DNA of 11,378 nt, from assembly GCA_017416665.1 (NCBI GenBank), contig JAFQBO010000306.1:1-11378 (forward strand), written 5' to 3'. The stretch comes from Oscillospiraceae bacterium. Its GTDB lineage: Bacteria > Bacillota > Clostridia > Oscillospirales > Ruminococcaceae. The notes beneath the pieces were generated by a model, which ran no database searches, was not told the DNA's origin, and saw nothing but the letters and a program-made list of their open reading frames with translations. Positions 1 to 5,468 of the stretch are shown here, one piece after another. The position numbers and the translations under genes are program-made. The stretch's first letter is position 1. Each line of letters opens with the position of its first letter.

Positions 1-120
1 CCGTATGTGATGATTTATCAGAAAGAAACTGCACCCAAAGAAATCCGTAGACTGCAACGTTGGGTAAATTGCCGTTGGATATTTCGCACAGTTGACAAAT
101 TTGAGGATTATAAAGGATAG
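1..120 (+). CDS. C-terminal fragment of an unrecognised protein
   Basis: An open frame runs from the first base of the window and stops at a TAG ending at 120; it encodes 39 residues beginning PYVMIYQKET and ending FEDYKG. The start lies outside the window. The fragment is basic and aromatic (two Trp and several Arg in its second half), with no signal or membrane segment. I do not recognise the family. It is the only plus-strand gene on the left side and converges with the dockerin gene; the hairpin at 241-267 lies between them and could terminate it. That the reading frame is real is an inference from its length and coding-like composition only. Confidence 0.4.
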   Translation, partial: PYVMIYQKETAPKEIRRLQRWVNCRWIFRTVDKFEDYKG

Positions 121-240
121 AAGAATTTTACCATTTGTATTTGCAATTATCAAAATCATTTATACTAAACAGTATATGCTTAATGTCGAAAATAATAATC
201 TGTAATTTATTTCTCTGTCAATTTTTGTCGAAATAAACTA

Positions 241-267
241 ACCCCTCCGATTTCAAACCGGAGGGGT
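241..267. terminator. Hairpin between convergent genes, likely terminator
   Basis: A perfect 9-bp stem (ACCCCTCCG with CGGAGGGGT) around an 8-9 base loop. On the plus strand it is followed by AATTTTTA, so it best terminates the gene ending at 120. On the minus strand it lies 5 bases after the dockerin stop codon and is followed by a weaker T-rich stretch, so it may act in both directions. Confidence 0.65.
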
Positions 268-272
268 AATTT

Positions 273-1649
273 TTATGCACCTATTTCATCAAGGTATTCA
301 TCTACAGTATCATTAAGACAAGCTGTTCTCAAGCCTTTCATAAGCTCATTAACTTCTTCAAGAGACATTTCAGCAATATATGAATTAAAGCGGTTAAGCT
401 GTTCCTGAGTCAGGTCAAGCCATGAATAATCATTCGGATCTTCGTATGTGCCGAGCTGAAGAACTTTTTCCTTGAATACTGACCAGGACATTTTTTCCAT
501 CTCTACACCAAGAACAATATCCTCATAAGTATAGTACCAATTCTTATATTCAACCATATATTCATCACCATATGCTTCATATAAATTAATGTATTCTTTA
601 TAAAAATTTTCTTCGGCAATTTCACACATTTCATCTGTCATATTCCAGTATTCTTTATAACTCTCCATATCCTGAAAATAATTACCCTTTGAGCCTCCCC
701 AAAGAAGATATACCTCGTAATTGCCAACCCCATCGGTTGGTTGCCAAGAAAGAGTTATCTCAGTATCATCAATCGTATATCCATTTACCTTAAATTCATC
801 CACCATCATATCAAGTCTAACTAATTGATCATTAACAAGTATATCAGCCATTTCACTTTCATCTTCTGCTTCTGAAAATAATCCTGAATATCCATTATCA
901 ATATAATGCTGTGGCAAATCATAAAGTGCTGTACCAATGATTAACACTCCTTCATGTTTAGCAAGATATGATTCCGAATCCGATAAATATACTGTAGGAA
1001 CATCCCAGCTGTAATCCCAGACATCTACTGTATCATCGTATGCAACGGCTGTAATGCCATACTTTGTAAACGCCTTATAACGTGTCATGTCGTTTACATA
1101 AGCTTTCATTCCGCTGTCTGTGGTCAGATTATAATCAGCCTTATCCGGAAGTGTCGGCAAACCTTTTTTCATTTCAACAGCCTGCTGTGATGCCTTTGCT
1201 GTAATGTCCTTTGCGATTTTTGCACAATCACGAACATCTATTCTGCCATCTGAGTTATAGTCTGCAAAATACATTTCAAGTTCATCTATTGTACCTGACG
1301 CAATATGTCTTGCAACATATGCAGCATCACGAACATTGAATTTGCCATCATTATTTACATCACCAAACAGTCTGTTTTCGTCTATTTCAGTAACTGTTGT
1401 GACAGTAGTTTCAGATGTTTCTGATACAGTTGTAACTGTAGTCATTTCAGTAGTGATTACCTCTGTTGTATCTGTGTACTCTGTAGACTCTGTTGCTTCT
1501 GTAAGTTCCTCAACAGATTCTGTAACATCAACTGTTTCCGTTGTCTGAACTGTATCCAGAATATCTTTGGTTTCTTCTGCATTTACTGAGAATGAACAGC
1601 AAATCATAGTCATTAAAGCTGTAATCATATAAATTCTGAACTTTTTCAT
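273..1649 (-). CDS. Secreted dockerin-containing protein with unknown C-terminal domain
   Basis: 458 residues. A lipoprotein-free signal peptide (residues 1-24, MKKFR, hydrophobic core, then VNA before EE) indicates export. Residues 25-93 are a Thr/Glu/Val/Ser-rich linker. Residues about 96-150 form a type I-like dockerin with two EF-hand-like calcium loops, DVNNDGKFNVRD and DYNSDGRIDVRD, which would dock onto a cohesin of a cellulosome scaffold. The remaining 300 residues are acidic and aromatic-rich (many Tyr, Trp, Asp, Glu), with no glycoside hydrolase motif I recognise. Having the dockerin in the middle rather than at the end is less usual. I chose the start at 1649 because an AGGAGG site lies 7 bases upstream and the signal peptide begins there; the longer frame to 1730 would overlap the tnpV-like gene. 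It follows that gene by 22 bases and so shares its promoter. Confidence 0.88.
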   Translation of the reverse strand: MKKFRIYMITALMTMICCSFSVNAEETKDILDTVQTTETVDVTESVEELTEATESTEYTDTTEVITTEMTTVTTVSETSETTVTTVTEIDENRLFGDVNNDGKFNVRDAAYVARHIASGTIDELEMYFADYNSDGRIDVRDCAKIAKDITAKASQQAVEMKKGLPTLPDKADYNLTTDSGMKAYVNDMTRYKAFTKYGITAVAYDDTVDVWDYSWDVPTVYLSDSESYLAKHEGVLIIGTALYDLPQHYIDNGYSGLFSEAEDESEMADILVNDQLVRLDMMVDEFKVNGYTIDDTEITLSWQPTDGVGNYEVYLLWGGSKGNYFQDMESYKEYWNMTDEMCEIAEENFYKEYINLYEAYGDEYMVEYKNWYYTYEDIVLGVEMEKMSWSVFKEKVLQLGTYEDPNDYSWLDLTQEQLNRFNSYIAEMSLEEVNELMKGLRTACLNDTVDEYLDEIGA

Positions 1650-1671
1650 TGTAATTCCTCCTGTCACTCTA

Positions 1672-2040
1672 TTACACATAAATGATTTCCTTGTATATAA
1701 CCTCATCAGCAACAGCTCCGAACTGTTCAAGCAATCTTACACGTCTGATAAAGTCATCTCTGTATAATTCTTCCATTTCTTTCCATTCCGGTGAGTTTGC
1801 CTTCTGCTGTTCCACAAGCAAGTTCTTCATAGCGTCTGCCTGATCGCTTATATCCCACAAATGATTAATGAGTTCTCCCGATGCAATAAGCTCTGCATAG
1901 TATTCAGGCTTTACTTCACGAAGATAGTTCTTTCTGTACGCAACATACTTGCCAATCGGCATCTGCTTGCGTTCTTCAATCTTTTCAAGGATTTCTTCCT
2001 CTGTGAGTCCTGTTGTGTCAAAATTAACTTTCATTTCCAT
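1672..2040 (-). CDS. TnpV-like transposon-associated protein
   Basis: 122 residues, resembling the TnpV family first named in Tn4451-type transposons, whose role is unknown. The similarity I recognise is the pattern GKYVAYRKNYLREVKPEYY, then a GELINHLWDISDQA segment and a C-terminal run of arginines and acidic residues ending EVIYKEIIYV, matching the family's length and its habit of ending in an ELIY-like motif. The ATG at 2040 has GGAGG 7 bases upstream. It is the first gene of a two-gene operon with the dockerin gene (22-base gap), transcribed from the promoter at 2149-2177 through a leader of about 100 bases. No transposase or resolvase of a Tn4451-like element is visible, so this is an isolated or captured copy. 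The family assignment is from memory of the consensus and was not searched. Confidence 0.72.
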   Translation of the reverse strand: MEMKVNFDTTGLTEEEILEKIEERKQMPIGKYVAYRKNYLREVKPEYYAELIASGELINHLWDISDQADAMKNLLVEQQKANSPEWKEMEELYRDDFIRRVRLLEQFGAVADEVIYKEIIYV

Positions 2041-2148
2041 AATGATACCTCCGTATTATAACATATTTTTCATTTTTGGTCAAATCCATACAGAACTTTT
2101 ACAATTTATCATCAGTAAATTTTGTCTGTTTGTGTTTTCCATATTTAT

Positions 2149-2177
2149 ATTATAACATATAGCCGTTTATATGTCAA
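2149..2177 (-). promoter_or_regulatory. Promoter of the tnpV-dockerin operon
   Basis: On the minus strand TTGACA (2172-2177), a 17-base spacer and TATAAT (2149-2154) give a consensus sigma-A promoter. The spacer and the -35 edge carry the inverted repeat CATATA-N6-TATATG (2156-2173). The surrounding 78 bases are a paralogue of the parA promoter module. Confidence 0.85.
2156..2173. promoter_or_regulatory. Candidate operator CATATA-N6-TATATG
   Basis: An 18-base inverted repeat with 6-base centre GCCGTT lies between the -10 and -35 of the tnpV-dockerin promoter. Related sites are at 7485-7502 and 7552-7569. The likely binder is the ribbon-helix-helix protein at 7612-7842, but that is inference. 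Confidence 0.55.
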
Positions 2178-2202
2178 TAACATTATTAAACAAAGTTTTT
2201 GC

Positions 2203-2219
2203 TTTTGCATTATGCAAAA
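2203..2219. repeat. 17-base palindrome upstream of the tnpV promoter
   Basis: TTTTGCAT, a central T, then ATGCAAAA: perfect two-fold symmetry. It lies about 25 bases upstream of the -35 of the tnpV-dockerin promoter and downstream of the rpn terminator. It could be an additional regulator site or only a small hairpin. Confidence 0.45.
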
Positions 2220-2228
2220 TCACAAAAT

Positions 2229-2257
2229 AAGAGCAGCTATATAAAATAACTGCTCCT
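2229..2257 (-). terminator. Probable terminator of the rpn unit
   Basis: On the minus strand, GAGCAG and CTGCTC form a 6-bp core stem extended by wobble and A-T pairs, followed by TTATTTTG. It begins 13 bases after the stop of the small Rpn C-terminal-domain gene. The T-tract is interrupted, so termination may be leaky. Confidence 0.5.
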
Positions 2258-2270
2258 TAAATAAATATTA

Positions 2271-2492
2271 TCAATTAAGATTTTTTATAATGGCATTTAT
2301 CTGCTCATCAGACATGCCATTCAAACGCATTGCCTTAATCATTTTATCTCGTTCTTCCGCACGTCCCTCCGCACGACCTCTTTTCTCAGCACTTGCAAGT
2401 TCTGAAGCTTTGTCATGCAATGCCTTTTCACGCATACGTATCATTTCACGCATTCTTGTATCTTCACTCATGTCGTAGATCACTTTTGCCAT
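2271..2492 (-). CDS. Stand-alone Rpn C-terminal domain (RpnS-like, possible antitoxin)
   Basis: 73 residues, MAKVIYDMSEDTRMREMIRM onward. Residues 3-46 repeat, almost residue for residue, the C-terminal part of the nuclease encoded just upstream, including DMSEDTRMREMIRMREKAL and the start of the GRAE repeats; only two GRAE units are present. The last 27 residues (ERDKMIKAMRLNGMSDEQIN and on) differ from the nuclease's tail but have the same helix-turn-helix-like layout. The ATG lies 4 bases after the nuclease stop; GGAG 10 bases upstream gives a plausible ribosome site and permits coupling. In E. coli Rpn systems the C-terminal domain is translated separately and blocks the toxic full-length protein. 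By analogy this gene could be a cognate or foreign-specificity antitoxin. The alternative is a non-functional remnant of a tandem duplication. That it was formed by duplication is clear from the sequence; that it is expressed is inferred. Confidence 0.65.
   Translation of the reverse strand: MAKVIYDMSEDTRMREMIRMREKALHDKASELASAEKRGRAEGRAEERDKMIKAMRLNGMSDEQINAIIKNLN
2371..2471. repeat. 101-base direct repeat, copy 1 (partner 2669-2769)
   Basis: Reading base by base, I find no difference from 2669-2769 over 101 bases; the offset is 298. Beyond both ends similarity decays: at the repeat side one base differs within the last GRAE units, and at the other side a few bases differ before it is lost. 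Perfect identity, including third codon positions, means recent duplication or gene conversion. Confidence 0.9.
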
Positions 2493-2496
2493 TATG

Positions 2497-3378
2497 TTAA
2501 TTCTCCATTTTCAGAATACTTCTTGCTTTTTCTTCCGACATTCCATTTTCAATAAGCATTTTTAAAGCTTTTTCCATGCCTTCTGCACGTCCTTCTGCAC
2601 GTCCTTCCGCACGTCCTTCTGCACGTCCTTCTGCACGTCCTTCCGCACGTCCTTCTGCACGTCCTTCCGCACGACCTCTTTTCTCAGCACTTGCAAGTTC
2701 TGAAGCTTTGTCATGCAATGCCTTTTCACGCATACGTATCATTTCACGCATTCTTGTATCTTCACTCATATCGTAGATTACATTTACTGCTTTTTCCATA
2801 ACAGTATTATTTGTCTGCTTTAACATTTCAAAATCCTCCTCGCTGTCCGCATTAAAAAAGTGCATCCACAATTCTCTGCGGTTATTTGAATTGATATTCC
2901 TGCCGACCTTTTTCAGTTCAAAGAAATGCATACTGAATTTATCCGAAAAGATTTCATCAGTCCCCTTTATTGATGTAACAATTTCATTATGGAAATCAGT
3001 TCCACCAAACATATTAAAATCGACTATATTTATGGTTATCGTTTTTTTAAGCTGTCTGTAATCTTCACCGCTTTTAAGCTCTGATGCATAAAGCTTAGCC
3101 CAGTAAAACAGCGTTCTGTCACGGAAATCATCTTCACTGTTAATCTGAACTTCGATATTTACAAGATTGTCATCAACATTTAAATTCAAATCAAGACGGC
3201 TGAATTTTCCGCCCACTTCTTCCGGAACAAGCTCAGGATTTGTTATGATTATTTCCTTTATGCTTTCCGTTGGAATTTCAAGCATATCTGCTATAAATGC
3301 CTGAAGCATATCCTTATTATCAGTAAAAAATTTCTTGAATACTACATCAAGCTTGGCTGAAATCAGTTTTCTTCCCAT
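2497..3378 (-). CDS. Rpn family PD-(D/E)XK nuclease with GRAE repeats
   Basis: 293 residues. The N-terminal part has the PDDEXK_2/Rpn (YhgA-like) layout: KLDVVFKKFF, then RLDLN with Asp63 and NIEVQ with Glu76 and Gln78, the expected catalytic D and E-x-Q, followed by the family's YWAKLYASELKSGEDY helix. Such proteins are DNA endonucleases, first described as recombination-promoting and later, in E. coli, as antiphage toxins held in check by their own separately translated C-terminal domain. Residues 235-266 are eight GRAE tetrapeptides inside a long helix, then the tail MEKALKMLIENGMSEEKARS. I prefer ATG at 3378 with AGGG 11 bases upstream; a GTG at 3387 is too close to that site. It has its own promoter (3402-3430). 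An internal ATG at 2799 would give a 100-residue C-terminal product but lacks a good ribosome site. No frameshift is seen. Confidence 0.9.
   Translation of the reverse strand: MGRKLISAKLDVVFKKFFTDNKDMLQAFIADMLEIPTESIKEIIITNPELVPEEVGGKFSRLDLNLNVDDNLVNIEVQINSEDDFRDRTLFYWAKLYASELKSGEDYRQLKKTITINIVDFNMFGGTDFHNEIVTSIKGTDEIFSDKFSMHFFELKKVGRNINSNNRRELWMHFFNADSEEDFEMLKQTNNTVMEKAVNVIYDMSEDTRMREMIRMREKALHDKASELASAEKRGRAEGRAEGRAEGRAEGRAEGRAEGRAEGRAEGMEKALKMLIENGMSEEKARSILKMEN
2581..2676 (-). repeat. 12-bp minisatellite encoding (GRAE)8
   Basis: Eight tandem 12-base units, plus-strand consensus TTCTGCACGTCC with TTC/TTCC variants and a final unit ending GACC. Each encodes one GRAE tetrapeptide, so any change in unit number keeps the frame. 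Two related units occur at 2355-2378 in the downstream gene. Polymerase slippage or recombination could change the length of the Rpn dimerisation helix. Confidence 0.95.
2669..2769. repeat. 101-base direct repeat, copy 2 (partner 2371-2471)
   Basis: This copy lies inside the nuclease gene and encodes the helix preceding the GRAE repeats together with the last GRAE unit boundary. Recombination with 2371-2471 would delete 298 bases and swap the nuclease tail for that of the downstream gene, in frame. Confidence 0.9.
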
Positions 3379-3401
3379 TTTAAACACGCCCTTTTTCTTT
3401 T

Positions 3402-3430
3402 ATTATATCATACGCAAATTTAAATAGCAA
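3402..3430 (-). promoter_or_regulatory. Promoter of the rpn gene
   Basis: On the minus strand TTGCTA (3425-3430), 17 bases, then TATAAT (3402-3407), placing the start about 17 bases before the ATG at 3378. The -10 is consensus and the -35 has four of six. It lies right after the stop of the last par-operon gene, so read-through from that operon is also likely. Confidence 0.65.
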
Positions 3431-3432
3431 CA

Positions 3433-3651
3433 TTATTTTTTTATTTTATGTTCGGCAATAGCTTGTCTTACCCTGTTTACACTTGCTGTAGGATTTGCAT
3501 ACATTTCAACTCCTGTGGCATAATCATATGTTTCAACCTCAATGTTATGCTTAGTAATATAATCGGTTATTATATAATCTGCCGACAGAAGTGCCCATGC
3601 TGCTTTTTCACGACGTTTTAAAGCCTGTTCTATATACAATGGTATTTTCAT
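3433..3651 (-). CDS. Small conserved-looking protein of unknown function (72 aa)
   Basis: 72 residues, MKIPLYIEQALKRREKAAWA through a C-terminal VNRVRQAIAEHKIKK. Mostly helical and amphipathic, with no cysteine cluster, signal or membrane segment. The pattern (an N-terminal basic helix, a central ETYDYATGVEMYANP segment, a C-terminal helix) resembles small proteins I have seen in Firmicutes phages and integrative elements, but I know no function. AAAGGAG is placed 6 bases before the ATG. Its ATG overlaps the stop of the membrane peptide gene by one base (TAATG), so the two are translationally coupled. It is the last gene of the par operon. Confidence 0.78.
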   Translation of the reverse strand: MKIPLYIEQALKRREKAAWALLSADYIITDYITKHNIEVETYDYATGVEMYANPTASVNRVRQAIAEHKIKK

Positions 3652-3779
3652 TATAATCTCCTTTCAAAATACTCATCAACAATTTCATTTAATACCGGTG
3701 TAATTGATTTCAAATAAACAATGTATAATAAACCTGCTATTACCCCTAATAAAATACTGACTAAATAAATTCTTTTCAT
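3651..3779 (-). CDS. 42-residue single-pass membrane peptide
   Basis: A short gene with a strong ribosome site (GGGAGGG, 4-5 bases before the ATG at 3779). The product starts MKRIYLVSILLGVIAGLLYI, one hydrophobic segment at residues 4-23 preceded by two basic residues, followed by a charged tail ending EYFERRL. It is expected to sit in the cytoplasmic membrane with the C-terminal 18 residues exposed. Its stop overlaps the next start (TAATG), and it follows the zinc protein by 13 bases, so it is firmly inside the operon. The function is unknown; small membrane toxins, holins and regulatory peptides all look like this. The main evidence that it is real is coupling and the ribosome site. Confidence 0.7.
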   Translation of the reverse strand: MKRIYLVSILLGVIAGLLYIVYLKSITPVLNEIVDEYFERRL

Positions 3780-3792
3780 AATACCCTCCCGT

Positions 3793-4023
3793 CTATTCGC
3801 CAATGGCGAATTTATGTTTAAATTCATTTCTGAGATATTTCATACCATAATGTTCTATACACTCATTACATATATGATATTTCTTATAAAGCACTTTCCA
3901 ACCTTCTTCTTTGGTAAGCATTTCAAAATGTGCTTTACTGGTACAATCGGTCATTCTTGTTTTACTGGAAGTATAACCCTTACCGCATTTATCACAGGAA
4001 AATGATGTTTCACACCTAAACAT
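3793..4023 (-). CDS. Small Cys-rich, probably zinc-binding protein
   Basis: 76 residues. Two CxxC pairs, Cys10-x-x-Cys13 (SCDKCGKGY) and Cys52-x-x-Cys55 (ICNECI), 38 residues apart, fit a single treble-clef or zinc-ribbon site; further cysteines are at 4 and 27. No catalytic motif is seen. AGGAGG lies 5 bases before the ATG at 4023. The last five codons (FAIGE) are written by palindrome copy 1, with the TAG stop immediately after it, so the element has either been inserted into, or has become part of, the gene end. The gap to the preceding gene is 9 bases. The function is unknown; a nucleic acid-binding or restriction-alleviation-like role would suit a mobile element. Confidence 0.8.
   Translation of the reverse strand: MFRCETSFSCDKCGKGYTSSKTRMTDCTSKAHFEMLTKEEGWKVLYKKYHICNECIEHYGMKYLRNEFKHKFAIGE
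3796..3810. repeat. 15-base palindrome TTCGCCAATGGCGAA, copy 1
   Basis: A perfect inverted repeat of TTCGCCA about a central A. This copy forms the last codons of the zinc protein gene, flanked by A and TT as in copies 2 and 4. Confidence 0.9.
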
Positions 4024-4032
4024 AAAAACCTC

Positions 4033-4425
4033 CTATATTTTCTCATCCAACTCAATAGATTGATTATTTTTTAAAAGATGAGATTTTAAAGAACGAAAAG
4101 ATGTCCAAGTTGGCGAATACCAATAGTGATAAGCACCTTTAAGCAACATTTCCCTGATTTCTTTTTTTTCACGTTTTATCTTTTTTAAATCTTTCTGAGA
4201 AAAAAAGCACTTTTTATGCTCTTGATAAAATCTCTGACGAATATCACAATCGTTTAAAAACCATTCGCACCTTATTTCACCATTAACATAAACAGCTATC
4301 TCTTGTTTAAGCTTGCCTGTCGGAACTACTGCAAGTGTTACATCATAGTCATCAACTTTCAGACGTACTCTACCGTAATACCCTGACAAGGCTTCTTCAC
4401 AATATTTCCAATCTTCTGCTGTCAT
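4033..4425 (-). CDS. Conserved-looking mobile-element protein of unknown function (130 aa)
   Basis: 130 residues from MTAEDWKYCEEALSGYYGRV to a tail ending NNQSIELDEKI. The first 80 residues are rich in beta-type segments (RLKVDDYDVTLAVV, IAVYVNGEI), the middle is very basic (QKDLKKIKREKKEIRE), and an aromatic YHYWYSPTWTSFRSLKSH stretch precedes the end. I have seen similar proteins encoded near parA/parB-like genes in Firmicutes integrative elements, but I know no function. The start is set at 4425 because GAGGTG lies 6 bases upstream and this leaves a 13-base gap after the preceding gene; longer in-frame starts up to 4479 would overlap that gene and lack such a site. Confidence 0.8.
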   Translation of the reverse strand: MTAEDWKYCEEALSGYYGRVRLKVDDYDVTLAVVPTGKLKQEIAVYVNGEIRCEWFLNDCDIRQRFYQEHKKCFFSQKDLKKIKREKKEIREMLLKGAYHYWYSPTWTSFRSLKSHLLKNNQSIELDEKI

Positions 4426-4438
4426 ACTATGCACCTCG

Positions 4439-4690
4439 TTATTCAAAGCTAAAGTACTCATCTTTATTTCTGCTTTCAAATTCCTTCTTGGAAATCACAC
4501 GAACACACTCTACATCGACATTATTTTTATCAGCAATTTTTCTTCGTTCTTCATACAAGAATTTATCGTTAAGCATATTCGAATTTACATCACTGCATCC
4601 TGAATACTCAGATTTTACATACATATACGGCTCATCAAATTTTTCAATCACAAAATAAATTGTAATGGTTATATCTATCAATGGATTCAT
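4439..4690 (-). CDS. Small protein of unknown function (83 aa)
   Basis: 83 residues, MNPLIDITITIYFVIEKFDE at the start, then a charged C-terminal half (ERRKIADKNNVDVECVRVIS and on to DEYFSFE). Predicted mixed beta/alpha, soluble and acidic, without recognisable motifs. The ribosome site AGGTGA lies 6 bases before the ATG at 4690. It is separated by 37 bases from the preceding stop, and that gap contains palindrome copy 2. It is in the same operon as its neighbours, all on the minus strand. I do not recognise the family. Confidence 0.75.
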   Translation of the reverse strand: MNPLIDITITIYFVIEKFDEPYMYVKSEYSGCSDVNSNMLNDKFLYEERRKIADKNNVDVECVRVISKKEFESRNKDEYFSFE

Positions 4691-4708
4691 ATTATCACCT
4701 TCTTCCTA

Positions 4709-4723
4709 TTCGCCAATGGCGAA
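4709..4723. repeat. 15-base palindrome TTCGCCAATGGCGAA, copy 2
   Basis: Identical to copy 1, flanked by A and T. It lies 4 bases beyond the stop of the 73-residue gene, in the 37-base gap before the next start. Confidence 0.9.
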
Positions 4724-4727
4724 TTAT

Positions 4728-4949
4728 CTATATTAAAAATTCTTTTGAATTTACACCTTTATCATACGCTTCACGCATAGCAGATAATATCTCATCTGAC
4801 AACTCATAAGGAGTATCTTTTCGGCATTCAAGAACACGGCATACCCATATTGCAAAAAGTTCTTCATCATAATTTACCAAACATACGATTTCATTTGTGT
4901 AACTGTCAATAATAAAATGCTTTTCTCTGTCATAAAAGTATCTGTTCAT
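4728..4949 (-). CDS. Small protein of unknown function (73 aa)
   Basis: 73 residues. The N-terminal third (MNRYFYDREKHFIIDSYTNE) reads like a beta hairpin, followed by helices IWVCRVLECRKDT and LSDEILSAMREAYDKGV. No metal site apart from two isolated Cys, and no signal or membrane segment. AAAGGTGA lies 6 bases before the ATG at 4949. It sits between palindrome copies 2 and 3, each gap about 36 bases, against 9-13 bases or an overlap at most of the other junctions of the operon. I do not recognise the family; the assignment as a gene rests on ribosome site, operon spacing and codon composition. Confidence 0.75.
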   Translation of the reverse strand: MNRYFYDREKHFIIDSYTNEIVCLVNYDEELFAIWVCRVLECRKDTPYELSDEILSAMREAYDKGVNSKEFLI

Positions 4950-4970
4950 ATTGCTTCACCTTTCCTGACG

Positions 4971-4985
4971 TTCGCCAATGGCGAA
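4971..4985. repeat. 15-base palindrome TTCGCCAATGGCGAA, copy 3
   Basis: Identical core to the other copies; one flank is G instead of A. The stop codon TAA of the gene at 4986-5195 is directly adjacent. Confidence 0.9.
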
Positions 4986-5195
4986 TTATTCTACATACAT
5001 ATCAAAAGATTCATTTATGATTATAGGCTGAGTACCCAAAAATTCCACTTTGAGTTCATCATCAATCTTTTCCACAATCATAATGCAATTATTAAGTATT
5101 GCGACTTCTTTTTCACCTGATTCAAATTTTCTATTATCATATTTTTCAGCATACTTTTCAGCAAATAACTTCAAAACCTCTGATGTGTCAATCAC
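4986..5195 (-). CDS. Small acidic protein, GTG start, coupled to the Lar-like gene (69 aa)
   Basis: 69 residues after the GTG at 5195 (encoded as V in IDTSEVLKLFAEKYAEKYDN context). The start is chosen because AGGAGG lies 8 bases upstream and the GTGA overlap with the preceding stop is the classic four-base coupling; an in-frame ATG at 5216 lies inside the preceding gene with no ribosome site. The product has an N-terminal amphipathic helix and a beta-rich second half (EVAILNNCIMIVEKIDDELK). No motifs are recognised. Palindrome copy 3 follows its stop codon without a gap. It is the fourth gene of the par operon. Confidence 0.72.
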   Translation of the reverse strand: MIDTSEVLKLFAEKYAEKYDNRKFESGEKEVAILNNCIMIVEKIDDELKVEFLGTQPIIINESFDMYVE

Positions 5196-5458
5196 AATGT
5201 TACCCTCCTGTTCCATTTGTTAATGGCAACTTCAGGTATAGTATCCCTACCACCTGAAGCACCACAATTTATACAATGAACGTGATAACCATTTTCACCA
5301 CCAAGAAAATCCCCCTTATTAAGTTTAGCAAGCAGATACTCATCACTTCTTACCGGCTGAACTATCATTACATAAGGAAATTCAGATAATTTACAGCCAC
5401 AAAATGGACAATCGTTAATTTTAACTTTTTCAGACTGTAATCTTTCGGATATTGTCAT
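5192..5458 (-). CDS. Lar-like (restriction alleviation family) zinc protein
   Basis: 88 residues. CPFCG (Cys17, Cys20) and HCINCGASGG (Cys62, Cys65), followed by a conserved-type AINKWNRRV ending, fit the Lar family. Lar proteins of phages and plasmids relieve host type I restriction in the best-known case; many Firmicutes relatives are untested. The ATG at 5458 has AGGA 8 bases upstream, leaving 10 bases after the parB stop; an alternative ATG at 5476 would overlap parB. The stop overlaps the next start by four bases. In a mobile element, protection from host restriction after transfer is a sensible role, but that is inference. Confidence 0.75.
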   Translation of the reverse strand: MTISERLQSEKVKINDCPFCGCKLSEFPYVMIVQPVRSDEYLLAKLNKGDFLGGENGYHVHCINCGASGGRDTIPEVAINKWNRRVTL

Positions 5459-5468
5459 TATTCTGATC

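Larger units (their letters stand above)
2122..2199 (-). repeat. Promoter module, copy 1 (paralogue of 7451-7528)
   Basis: Ungapped alignment with 7451-7528 gives 69 identical bases of 78 by my count, including -35, -10, the spacer operator and flanking A/T tracts. On the -10 side the homology stops where palindrome copy 4 begins in the par copy. Confidence 0.85.

Noticed and set aside
1336..1548. Plus-strand Val/Ser-rich frame
   Set aside because: It is the antisense of the Thr-rich linker of the dockerin protein; composition explains it.
1650..1730. Longer N-terminus of the dockerin protein
   Set aside because: It would overlap the tnpV-like gene and place residues before an obvious signal peptide that has its own AGGAGG site.
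2581..2676. CRISPR-like array
   Set aside because: The units are 12 bases, contiguous, without spacers, and encode a tetrapeptide in frame.
2576..2776. Plus-strand frame of Ser-Ala-Arg-Pro repeats
   Set aside because: It is the complement of the GRAE repeat tract of the nuclease; no ribosome site and no independent support.
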